From Massilia sp. UBA2604 (lineage in GTDB: Bacteria; Pseudomonadota; Gammaproteobacteria; Burkholderiales; Burkholderiaceae_D): a stretch of DNA of 7,599 nucleotides. Below are positions 1-6,555 of the stretch, one piece after another. Position 1 is the stretch's first letter. Each line of letters begins with the position of its first letter. Below the pieces are notes generated by a model. The model was given only the letters and a program-made list of their open reading frames with translations, did not search any database and was not told where the DNA came from. Made by a program: the position numbers and the translations under genes. Where the stretch lies: the NCBI GenBank assembly GCA_002339265.1, contig DDKG01000266.1, positions 1-7,599 of the forward strand. Direction: 5' to 3'.

Positions 1-42
1 TCCCCAGGATTGTTTCTAATCAGAACAGGAGAAGCCAATCTT

Positions 43-47
43 AGGAG
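43..47 (+). promoter_or_regulatory. Ribosome binding site for the 55-723 gene
   Basis: AGGAG lies 7 nt before GTG 55, which is good Shine-Dalgarno spacing. It is too close (2 nt) to the out-of-frame ATG at 50, whose frame stops at 113-115. This site decides the start of the first gene. Confidence 0.55.
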
Positions 48-54
48 TAATGTC

Positions 55-723
55 GTGCGTCCATCAGACGAAAATCAAGACAACCGCTTGCATGCCCATA
101 TGCGTCCCAACCTGATGTCGTCGTCGCGCCGCGGCGGCCGGGAAGACAGCATCCTCGCCAAGCTCGAGCGCGAGCCGGCGCGCCGCACGGGCGCCGGCAA
201 TGGCGCGCGCCTGGCCTGGTATGGCGCCGCGGCGGCGGTCGCGCTCGGCTTGACGGCGACCCTGGCCTGGCTGGCCGCCGGCACTGGACCGGCGCCGCTC
301 GAGGTGGCGCAGCCCGATGCGGCGCCTGCCCCGCTGGCGATCGCGCCCCCCGCGCCGGTCGAAGCCGCCATGATCGTCGACGCGGCGCCGGAACCGGTGC
401 TGGCGGCGGCGCCCCCTGCGGCGCCCGTTCCCCCGTTGCGCCTGCTCGAGCCGGCTGCTGTGTCTCCGGCCCCGGTCAAGGTCGTGCCGGCGCCCGCCAA
501 GGCGGCCCCGGCGCGCCGGCTTGACGCGCGCGCAGCCGCCCCCGCCCGTCCCCGCGCCCAGGCAAGCCGCCAGGCCGCGCGACCGGCGCGGACGGTCAAC
601 CCCGCGCGCGCCGACAACAGCCACGACGACAGCGACGTCGCCCTGATCTCGGCGGTGATCTTCCACGCCAACGGCCACGCTGCGCCCGAGGAAGGTGAGG
701 CTGCTCCTCCTCCGGCTCGCTGA
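55..723 (+). CDS. Hypothetical single-pass membrane protein, Ala/Pro-rich
   Basis: I do not recognise this protein. Reading from GTG 55 it has 222 residues: a polar N-terminus (about 1-52, with several Arg and Asp/Glu), one hydrophobic segment at about residues 53-76 (LAWYGAAAAVALGLTATLAW), then a long Ala/Pro-rich stretch that is probably disordered. It ends with a less biased segment containing DSDVALISAVIFHANGH (around residues 191-207). The likely topology is N-terminus in the cytoplasm and the Ala/Pro region in the periplasm, as in TonB- or GspB-like anchored linkers, but no partner domain is visible. GTG 55 was chosen because AGGAG (43-47) lies 7 nt upstream. The frame stays open back to TTG 10, and ATG 100 is an alternative start with no visible ribosome binding site. 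Composition is extreme but the GC level matches the neighbours. It is followed by a hairpin and looks transcriptionally separate from the repair operon. Confidence 0.6.
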   Translation: MRPSDENQDNRLHAHMRPNLMSSSRRGGREDSILAKLEREPARRTGAGNGARLAWYGAAAAVALGLTATLAWLAAGTGPAPLEVAQPDAAPAPLAIAPPAPVEAAMIVDAAPEPVLAAAPPAAPVPPLRLLEPAAVSPAPVKVVPAPAKAAPARRLDARAAAPARPRAQASRQAARPARTVNPARADNSHDDSDVALISAVIFHANGHAAPEEGEAAPPPAR

Positions 724-737
724 CACCGTGGTAAATA

Positions 738-761
738 GGCCGCACGCCGGGTGGTGCGGCC
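738..761. terminator. GC-rich hairpin after the first gene, possible terminator
   Basis: A perfect inverted repeat: GGCCGCAC (738-745), an 8-nt loop (746-753), then GTGCGGCC (754-761). It starts 14 nt after the stop codon of the 55-723 gene. No T-run follows on the plus strand, so it is not a classical intrinsic terminator. It could still be a 3' end stabiliser or assist Rho-dependent termination, separating the first gene from the repair operon. Confidence 0.4.
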
Positions 762-793
762 GATACCGCCGGGCGGCAGGCGCCAGAAAACGC

Positions 794-799
794 TATACT
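794..799 (+). promoter_or_regulatory. Putative -10 element of the FAN1-helicase operon
   Basis: TATACT matches the sigma-70 -10 consensus at five of six positions and stands out in very GC-rich surroundings. A second candidate, TATAAG at 803-808, also matches five of six. No convincing -35 hexamer lies 16-18 bp upstream of either, so the promoter may be weak. Transcription from the first would start near 806 and give a leader of about 20 nt before ATG 828. The LexA-like box overlaps both candidates. Confidence 0.5.
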
Positions 800-815
800 G
801 TATATAAGTACAGGT
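796..815 (+). promoter_or_regulatory. LexA operator (SOS box) upstream of FAN1-helicase operon
   Basis: The sequence TACTGTATATAAGTACAGGT matches the Escherichia coli-type LexA consensus TACTGTATATATATACAGTA at 16 of 20 positions. Both invariant CTG and CAG half-sites are present (798-800 and 811-813) with the correct 10-bp AT-rich spacer. Beta- and gammaproteobacteria share this operator class. The box overlaps the putative -10 element and the first bases of the ribosome binding site for ATG 828, an ideal place to block RNA polymerase. Inference: LexA represses the downstream nuclease and helicase genes until RecA-stimulated LexA cleavage after DNA damage. Confidence 0.85.
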
Positions 816-827
816 GGGCGTTCGGTC

Positions 828-2486
828 ATGATCAGGGTGTTGGAAAACGAGTTTTATTATCTGGATAACTTCCAGCGGGTTCTCGATTGGATCGGTGAGC
901 GCTATGGCGACTTGCTGGACGATGGCGAACAGGCGTTCCTGAGCCTGTTCCCCACCTTGCCGCACAATGCGCGCGCCCTGTTCGTGCGCATGGTCATGCG
1001 CAAAGGCAATCTGTTCCGCGCCAGCAAACTGAGTTATGCCGAAATCGGCTGTCCGGTCGAGGCGGCGAGGCACCTGCTCGGCACCGGCTGGATCGAGCCC
1101 GATCCCGAACTCACGCTCGACGAACTGTTCGACCTGCTGTCCAAGCCCGAGATCCTTGATGCCTTCGGCCCGCAACTGCCGCGCAAGACGGCGCGCAAGG
1201 AAGAGCAGCTGGACGCCCTGCGCGCCGTGTTCCCCGAGGCAAGGCGCTTCTCCGGCTGGCATCCAGCCTGTCCCGACGTCGCCTGGCGCATCCTGGTCAA
1301 GCCGCTGTGCGACCGCCTGCGCCTGGTCTTCTTCGGCAACCTGCACCAGGGCTGGACCGATTTCGTGCTGTCCGACCTGGGCCTGTTCCGCTACGAGAGC
1401 GTCGACATCTCGCTCGCCTCGCGCGGTTTCCGCCAGCGCGCCGACGTCGACCACTACCTGCAGCTGCATGCCTGCCGCGAGCGCTTCGCCGCCGGCGAAG
1501 ACGTCGATGAAGTGGTACGCGACCTGCCCCTGCACGCCTTCGGTAACGACTGGCTCGAGAGCCGGCGCGAAAAACTCACCTTCCAGATCGGCCAGCACTA
1601 CGAAAAGCTGAAGGACTGGGACGGCGCCTACGCCGCCTATGCGCGCTGCCGCTTTCCCGGCGCGCGGGGACGCGCGATCCGCGTGCTCGAAAAACACGAA
1701 CGCTTCGAGCAGGCCCATGCCCTGTTGCTCGAAGCGCAGGCCGCGCCCGAGAACGAGGCCGAGCGCCAGCACCTGTCCCGCATCGCGCCGCGCCTGGCGC
1801 GCCGCCTCGGCCACGCACGCCTGGCCCCGCGCGCCAAGACAGTCGTCGAGCGCATCGAACTGTGCCTGGCGCCGCCGAACGGCGAGCGCTGGGTCGAGGG
1901 CGCCGTGCGCGGCCACCTGCATTGCGAAGAGGCGCCCGTGTTCTATGTCGAGAACGCGCTGGCCAACACGCTCTTCGGCCTGCTATGCTGGCGCGCCGTG
2001 TTCGCCGCCATTCCCGGCGCCTTCTTCCACCCCTTCCACCGCGGCCCGGCCGACCTGCACAGCGCCGACTTCCACCAGCGTCGGCATCAGGAATTCGCCG
2101 CCTGCCTGGCGGAGCTGGACAGCGGCAGCTACCGCGACACGATCCGGCGCACCTACCAGGAAAAGACCGGCCTGCAGTCGCCCTTCGTGCACTGGGATGG
2201 CGTCACGCTGGACCTCATCGAACTGGCCATGGCCTGCATCCCGCCGGCGCACCTGCGCAAGTGGTGCGAGCGCATCCTGGCCGACGTCAAGGAAAACCGC
2301 ACCGGGTTTCCCGACCTGATCCAGTTCTGGCCAGGCGAAGGCCGCTACCTGATGATCGAGGTGAAAGGCCCGGGCGACCGCCTGCAGGACAACCAGCTGC
2401 GCTGGATCGACTACTGCGCCACGCATGGCATGCCGGTCTCGGTGTGCTACCTGCAGTGGGCCCAAGCCTCAGAGATGGCGGCATAA
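828..2486 (+). CDS. FAN1-type structure-specific nuclease, VRR-NUC domain
   Basis: This 552-residue protein is a bacterial homologue of FAN1, the Fanconi-associated nuclease that cuts 5' flaps and branched DNA and takes part in interstrand crosslink repair in eukaryotes. The length is close to that of Pseudomonas FAN1 (about 550-560). Domains in order: an N-terminal helical/winged-helix-like part with LFVRMVMRKG and FRASKLSYAEIG (residues 51-74), a SAP-like DNA-binding region (about 98-136), helical TPR-like repeats (about 245-335), and a C-terminal VRR-NUC nuclease domain (about 365-545). Visible catalytic signatures are YVENALANTLFG with E375, FPDLIQFW with D496, and MIEVKGPGD with E511 and K513, followed by LQDNQLRW. 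All expected PD-(D/E)XK residues are present, so the nuclease should be active. ATG 828 follows AGGTGGG (812-818) by 9 nt. The helicase-nuclease gene starts 7 nt downstream, and a LexA box sits directly upstream. No frameshift or truncation is seen. Confidence 0.93.
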   Translation: MIRVLENEFYYLDNFQRVLDWIGERYGDLLDDGEQAFLSLFPTLPHNARALFVRMVMRKGNLFRASKLSYAEIGCPVEAARHLLGTGWIEPDPELTLDELFDLLSKPEILDAFGPQLPRKTARKEEQLDALRAVFPEARRFSGWHPACPDVAWRILVKPLCDRLRLVFFGNLHQGWTDFVLSDLGLFRYESVDISLASRGFRQRADVDHYLQLHACRERFAAGEDVDEVVRDLPLHAFGNDWLESRREKLTFQIGQHYEKLKDWDGAYAAYARCRFPGARGRAIRVLEKHERFEQAHALLLEAQAAPENEAERQHLSRIAPRLARRLGHARLAPRAKTVVERIELCLAPPNGERWVEGAVRGHLHCEEAPVFYVENALANTLFGLLCWRAVFAAIPGAFFHPFHRGPADLHSADFHQRRHQEFAACLAELDSGSYRDTIRRTYQEKTGLQSPFVHWDGVTLDLIELAMACIPPAHLRKWCERILADVKENRTGFPDLIQFWPGEGRYLMIEVKGPGDRLQDNQLRWIDYCATHGMPVSVCYLQWAQASEMAA

Positions 2487-2493
2487 GAATCGC

Positions 2494-4752
2494 GTGAGCT
2501 ATACCATCGCCGTACGCGCCCTGTGCGAGTTCACCGCCAAGCAGGGTGACCTCGACCTGCGCTTCACCCCCTCCCCCAGCGCCCAGGAAGGTATCCAGGG
2601 CCACGCCGTCGTGGCCGGCCGCCGTGGCGACGGCTACCGCAGCGAGGTCGCGCTGTCCGGCCAGTGGAACGCGCTGCACGTGCGCGGCCGCGCCGACGGC
2701 TACGACGCCAATGAAAACCTGATCGAAGAGGTCAAGACCCATCGCGGCCGTGCCGACGCCATCCCCGACAACCACCGCCACCTGCACTGGGCCCAGTTGC
2801 GCGTCTACGGCCACCTGATGTGCGAGGAACAGGGCATGGCGTCGATCAACCTAGCCCTGGTCTACTACGACATCGCCAGCGGCGTCGAAACGGTGCTGCG
2901 CGAGACGCGCGACAGCGCCTGGCTGCGCGCGCACTTCGAGGAGCTGTGCGAGCGCTTCTCGCACTGGGCCGCCAGCGAGGCGGCGCACCGCGCGGCGCGC
3001 GATGCCGCACTGACCGGGCTGGCCTTCCCGCACGCCGATTTCCGTCCCGGCCAGCGCCAGCTGGCCGAAAGCATCTACCGCGCCAATGCCGGCGGCCGCT
3101 GCCTGCTGGCGCAAGCCCCGACCGGCATCGGCAAGACCGTCGGCAGCCTGTTCCCGGTGCTGAAAGCCATGCCGCGCGAGAAGCTCGACAAGGTGTTCTT
3201 CCTGGCCGCGAAGACACCGGGCCGGCGCCTGGCGCTGGACGGCGCCGCGACCCTGTGCGGCGCCAGCGCAACGCCGCTCCGGGTGCTGGAACTCACCGCG
3301 CGCGACAAGGCCTGCGAGCATCCCGACAAGGAGTGCCATGGCGAGTCCTGCCCGCTGGCGCGCGGCTTCTACGACCGTCTGCCGGCGGCGCGCGCGGCCG
3401 CGGCCGACATTCCGGTACTGGACCGCGAGGCGCTGCGCGAGGTCGCACTTGGACACGAGGTCTGCCCCTACTACCTCGGCAGCGAGATGGCGCGCTGGTC
3501 CGACATGGTCGTCGGCGACTACAACTATTATTTTGACGGCAGCGCCATGCTGTACGCACTGGCGCTGAACAACGGCTGGAAGACCAGCCTGCTGGTGGAC
3601 GAGGCCCACAACCTGGTCGGCCGGGCGCGCTCGATGTACAGCACCGAACTCGATCGCGAGCAGCTGCGCCTGGCCCGCGCCGATGCGCCGCCGGCCGTCA
3701 AGAAAGCGCTGGAGCGCGTGGGCCGCGCCTGGACCGCGGTCGACAAGACGGCGCCCGCGCCCTACCAGCTGCTGGAGAAGATTCCGTCGAAGCTGGTCGA
3801 TGCCTTGCAGGAAATGGGTAGCGCCATCAACGAGCACCTGGCCGCCTTCCCCGGCCCGCTCGACCCCGACCTGCAGCGCTTCTATTTCGACGCCATGCAA
3901 TTCGTGCGCCTGGCCGAATCGTTCGGTCCGCATTCGCTGTGCGACCTGAGCCGGGACGCCGACCGCCCCACCCTGCGCGACTCGACGATCTGCATCCGCA
4001 ACGTGGTGCCGGCGCCCTTCCTCGGCCCGCGCTTCGCCGCCACCCATTCGAGCACCCTGTTCTCGGCCACGCTCGGGCCCTGGCACTACTGCCTCGATAC
4101 GCTCGGCATGCCGGAAGACACGGCCTGGGTCGAGGTCGACTCGCCGTTCAAGGCCAGCCAGCTCGAAGTCCACGTCGCACGCGGCATCTCCACCCGCTAC
4201 CAGGTGCGCGCCGCATCGGTCCAGCCGATCGCCGAACTGATCGCGCGCCAGTACCGCGAACGGCCCGGCAACTACCTGGCCTTCTTCAGCAGCTTCGACT
4301 ATCTCGACAAGGTGGCGAACGCGCTGGAGCGGTTGGACCCATCGATCCCGGCCTGGCGCCAGGAGCGCCGCATGAGCGAGCACGAACGCCAGGGCTTCAT
4401 CGACCGCTTCGCCGTCGGTGGCACCGGGGTCGGCTTCGCGGTACTGGGAGGCGCCTTCGGCGAGGGCGTCGACCTGCCGGGCGAACGCCTGATCGGCGCC
4501 TTCGTCGCCACCCTCGGCCTGCCCCAGGTCAATCCGGTCAACGAGCAGTTGCGCGAGCGGATGCAGGACCTGTTCGGCGCCGGCTACGACTACACCTATC
4601 TCTATCCCGGCATCCAGAAGGTGGTGCAGGCGGCCGGCCGCGTGATCCGCACCGAACAGGATCGCGGCGTGGTGTGGCTGATCGACGATCGCTTTGCCCA
4701 GCCGGGCATCAGGACCTTGATGCCGGCGTGGTGGGAGCTGGATTCACGTTAG
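2494..4752 (+). CDS. XPD/DinG-type Fe-S helicase with N-terminal Cas4/RecB-like nuclease domain
   Basis: From GTG 2494 the protein has 752 residues and two parts. Residues about 1-175 resemble a PD-(D/E)XK nuclease of the Cas4/RecB type: H37 in EGIQGH, D68 in VRGRADG, E79-V80-K81 in LIEEVKTH, and Q101-x3-Y105 in HWAQLRVYGH. Residues about 180-752 form a superfamily 2 helicase of the XPD/DinG (Rad3) family, which unwinds DNA 5' to 3': Walker A APTGIGKT (208-215), DEAH box LLVDEAHN (366-373), FSAT (523-526), motif V around GGAFGEGVDLPGERL (652-666) and motif VI QAAGRVIRT (712-720). Four cysteines between Walker A and DEAH (C274, C281, C286, C324) probably bind a 4Fe-4S cluster. GTG 2494 was chosen because it lies 7 nt after the FAN1 stop and the nuclease similarity begins soon after it; the ribosome binding site is weak, suggesting coupling to FAN1 translation. 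Both enzymatic halves look intact. The last 9 bp overlap the convergent response regulator gene. Confidence 0.92.
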   Translation: MSYTIAVRALCEFTAKQGDLDLRFTPSPSAQEGIQGHAVVAGRRGDGYRSEVALSGQWNALHVRGRADGYDANENLIEEVKTHRGRADAIPDNHRHLHWAQLRVYGHLMCEEQGMASINLALVYYDIASGVETVLRETRDSAWLRAHFEELCERFSHWAASEAAHRAARDAALTGLAFPHADFRPGQRQLAESIYRANAGGRCLLAQAPTGIGKTVGSLFPVLKAMPREKLDKVFFLAAKTPGRRLALDGAATLCGASATPLRVLELTARDKACEHPDKECHGESCPLARGFYDRLPAARAAAADIPVLDREALREVALGHEVCPYYLGSEMARWSDMVVGDYNYYFDGSAMLYALALNNGWKTSLLVDEAHNLVGRARSMYSTELDREQLRLARADAPPAVKKALERVGRAWTAVDKTAPAPYQLLEKIPSKLVDALQEMGSAINEHLAAFPGPLDPDLQRFYFDAMQFVRLAESFGPHSLCDLSRDADRPTLRDSTICIRNVVPAPFLGPRFAATHSSTLFSATLGPWHYCLDTLGMPEDTAWVEVDSPFKASQLEVHVARGISTRYQVRAASVQPIAELIARQYRERPGNYLAFFSSFDYLDKVANALERLDPSIPAWRQERRMSEHERQGFIDRFAVGGTGVGFAVLGGAFGEGVDLPGERLIGAFVATLGLPQVNPVNEQLRERMQDLFGAGYDYTYLYPGIQKVVQAAGRVIRTEQDRGVVWLIDDRFAQPGIRTLMPAWWELDSR

Positions 4753-5472
4753 CAGCTCGCGCACCTTCTGGTAGCCGCTGCGGCTGATCGGCAGCTTCAC
4801 CCCGCTTTTCAGCACCGCGCAGTGGTTGTCCTTGCTGACCGGTTCGATGCGCTCGACCGCGCCGACGTTGACGATATGGGAGCGGTGGATGCGCACGAAC
4901 ACGCTGCCATCGAGCTGCGCTTCCAGTTCCGACAGACGCTGGTGCTTCAGGTAGCTCTTGCCGTCGGCATTGATCCGCACATAGTCGTTCTGGGCCTCGA
5001 TATAGTCGATGCTGCTGGCCGCGACCACGTGCACGCGCGCGCCGTCGCGGATCAGTATCCTTTCGAGCGGCTGCTGGCGCGCCTGCGCATCCTTCACCAC
5101 CGCCTCGATCCGCGATGGCTGCGGGGCGCGCAGGCGCACCTGCGCCAGCGTCTCGGCCAGGCGCTCGCGCGAAAACGGCTTGAGCAGGTAGTCGACCGCA
5201 TGCACTTCGAAGGCCCGCAGCGCAAACTGGTCGTAGGCCGTGGCAAACACATAATGCGGCTTGCTGCCGGCCAGCTCCACCACCTCGAAGCCGTCCAGCT
5301 TGGGCATCTGGATGTCGAGGAACACCAGGTCGGGGTCGTGCTCCGCGATCGCCTTCACCGCCTCATAACCGTTGGCGCATTCGCCGACGATCTCGACGTC
5401 GGGATGCGCGGCCAGGTATTCGCGCAGCACCGCCCGCGCCAGGTGTTCGTCGTCCACGATCAGGGTCCGCAT
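4744..5472 (-). CDS. LytTR-family response regulator
   Basis: This 242-residue protein has an N-terminal receiver domain (about 1-115) and a C-terminal LytTR DNA-binding domain (about 138-241), the AlgR/LytR/YehT arrangement. Receiver residues visible are the acidic pair D7-D8, phosphoacceptor D53 in VFLDIQMP, T78 in FATAYD and K98 in YLLKPFS. The LytTR part shows the typical YIEAQNDYVRI (157-167) and FVRIHRSHIVNV (192-203). LytTR domains bind DNA through beta strands, usually at direct repeats in target promoters; no obvious target repeat is seen inside this window. ATG 5472 follows GGAG (5481-5484 on the plus-strand numbering) with 8 nt spacing. It lies 3 nt downstream of the histidine kinase stop and is certainly its partner. 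Its 3' end overlaps that of the convergent helicase gene by 9 bp, leaving no room for an intergenic terminator. Confidence 0.95.
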   Translation of the reverse strand: MRTLIVDDEHLARAVLREYLAAHPDVEIVGECANGYEAVKAIAEHDPDLVFLDIQMPKLDGFEVVELAGSKPHYVFATAYDQFALRAFEVHAVDYLLKPFSRERLAETLAQVRLRAPQPSRIEAVVKDAQARQQPLERILIRDGARVHVVAASSIDYIEAQNDYVRINADGKSYLKHQRLSELEAQLDGSVFVRIHRSHIVNVGAVERIEPVSKDNHCAVLKSGVKLPISRSGYQKVRELLT

Positions 5473-5475
5473 GCC

Positions 5476-6555
5476 TTATTCTCCAGTCTCCGCGGGCAGC
5501 ACCAGGTCCACCCGGAATAGATTGCCGTCGCGTGTCGCATGCACGCTCGCTTCGATGCCATACGCCGCCCGCAGGCGCGCGCGCACATTGGCCAGGCCGA
5601 CGCCGCCGCCGGCCGCCTTGCCTGACGCATCCGGATCGACGTCGTTCTCGACCCGCAGCCTGAGCTGGGAACCGGCGCGCTCGGCCCGCACCCGCACCAT
5701 GCCGCCCTCGAGTAACTGGCCGATGCCGTGCTTGACCGCGTTCTCCACCAGCGGCTGCAGGATCATCGGCGGCAGCAGGCAGGCTTCCGCCTCGACGCCG
5801 ACATGGCGCTCGAAACCCAGGCGCGGCCCGAAGCGCACGCCCTCGATTGCCACGAAGCGCTCGACCAGGTCCACTTCCGCCAGCAGCGTCACCTTGCGGT
5901 GCGCCTCCAGTCCCAGCGTATGGCGAAAGAAGCCGGCCAGCTGCAAGGTCATGTCGCGCGCCGCGCCGGCGTCGATCGTGGTGAGCGCGCTGATCGAATT
6001 GAGGCTGTTGAACAGGAAGTGCGGATCGACCTGGGTGCGCAGCATGCGCAGCTCGGCGTCCTGGGCCAGGAGCTTGAGTTCGAGTTCGCGCCGCTCCAGG
6101 CCGCGCGCGCGTTCGAATTCCAGCGCCAGGTAGTGGCCACAGGCGGTCATCCCGTACAGCAGCACGCCGACCCCGAACATCACCGCCGTCAGGGGCCGCG
6201 ACATCGTCACGCCGCTCCCTTGCACTTGGCCCGGTGGCGCCAGCCACTGCCACCAAGCGGCCCAGCCGGACGCCGCCGCGCACCACAGCAGCGCCGCGCA
6301 TACGGCGGTGAGGAAAAACACGCCCAGTGTCGCCGGCAGTGGCTTACGCGCCAGCGGATAGGCGCGGCACAGGTAATACGCCGAAAAGCCGCACACGGCG
6401 GCGTAGACCAGCACCAGCGGCAGCGCGAACAGCAGGCTGGCCGCCAGGCCGGCGCCGCCGGTGGCGGACAGCAGACCGGCCAGCATCAGCCCCAGCATCA
6501 GCCAGGCCGCCAGGTACAGGGCGGCGCTGCGGCGCGCCCAGGATCCGCCGCCCAT
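5476..6555 (-). CDS. LytS/YehU-type sensor histidine kinase (His_kinase family)
   Basis: A 359-residue membrane histidine kinase. Four hydrophobic segments (about 12-30, 38-62, 76-94, 122-142) are joined by short loops, so it lacks a large extracytoplasmic sensor domain and probably senses within the membrane or through a partner. A short coiled linker (about 145-172) leads to the phosphoacceptor motif QVDPHFLFNSLN with H179, typical of LytS/YehU kinases. The ATPase domain shows the N-box QPLVENAVKHG (267-277, N272) and the G-box GGGVGLANVRARL (316-328). It would phosphorylate the LytTR regulator encoded 3 nt downstream. ATG 6555 overlaps the stop of the LiaF-like gene by one base (TGATG), so translation is probably coupled. 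The same frame stays open upstream to about 7104, but that stretch is antisense-like arginine-rich shadow of the LiaF-like gene and is not part of the protein. Confidence 0.94.
   Translation of the reverse strand: MGGGSWARRSAALYLAAWLMLGLMLAGLLSATGGAGLAASLLFALPLVLVYAAVCGFSAYYLCRAYPLARKPLPATLGVFFLTAVCAALLWCAAASGWAAWWQWLAPPGQVQGSGVTMSRPLTAVMFGVGVLLYGMTACGHYLALEFERARGLERRELELKLLAQDAELRMLRTQVDPHFLFNSLNSISALTTIDAGAARDMTLQLAGFFRHTLGLEAHRKVTLLAEVDLVERFVAIEGVRFGPRLGFERHVGVEAEACLLPPMILQPLVENAVKHGIGQLLEGGMVRVRAERAGSQLRLRVENDVDPDASGKAAGGGVGLANVRARLRAAYGIEASVHATRDGNLFRVDLVLPAETGE

Noticed and set aside
14..25. Small inverted repeat TTCT-AATC-AGAA near the left edge
   Set aside because: The arms are only 4 bp (slightly longer if a bulge is allowed), which is easily chance. 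No known operator matches.
50..115. ATG at 50 with a 21-codon frame
   Set aside because: AGGAG lies only 2 nt upstream, too close for good initiation, and the product is short with no recognisable content.
766..776. Palindromic CCGCC-G-GGCGG before the SOS box
   Set aside because: A one-base loop cannot form a stable hairpin as it stands, and such GC palindromes are common at this base composition.
75..1922. A 615-codon open frame on the minus strand across the first gene, the intergenic region and half of FAN1
   Set aside because: It lies antisense to a clear FAN1 gene, crosses its promoter region and has low-complexity Arg/Ala/Gly composition with no domain. It is a by-product of high GC.
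2425..2493. Upstream extension of the helicase-nuclease frame into the FAN1 gene from ATG 2425
   Set aside because: The extra 23 residues are encoded by the FAN1 C-terminus in another frame. GTG 2494, right after the FAN1 stop, gives a better operon layout.
2851..4383. A 510-codon open frame on the minus strand inside the helicase gene
   Set aside because: It is antisense to a helicase with intact motifs along its whole length. No domain or ribosome binding site supports it.
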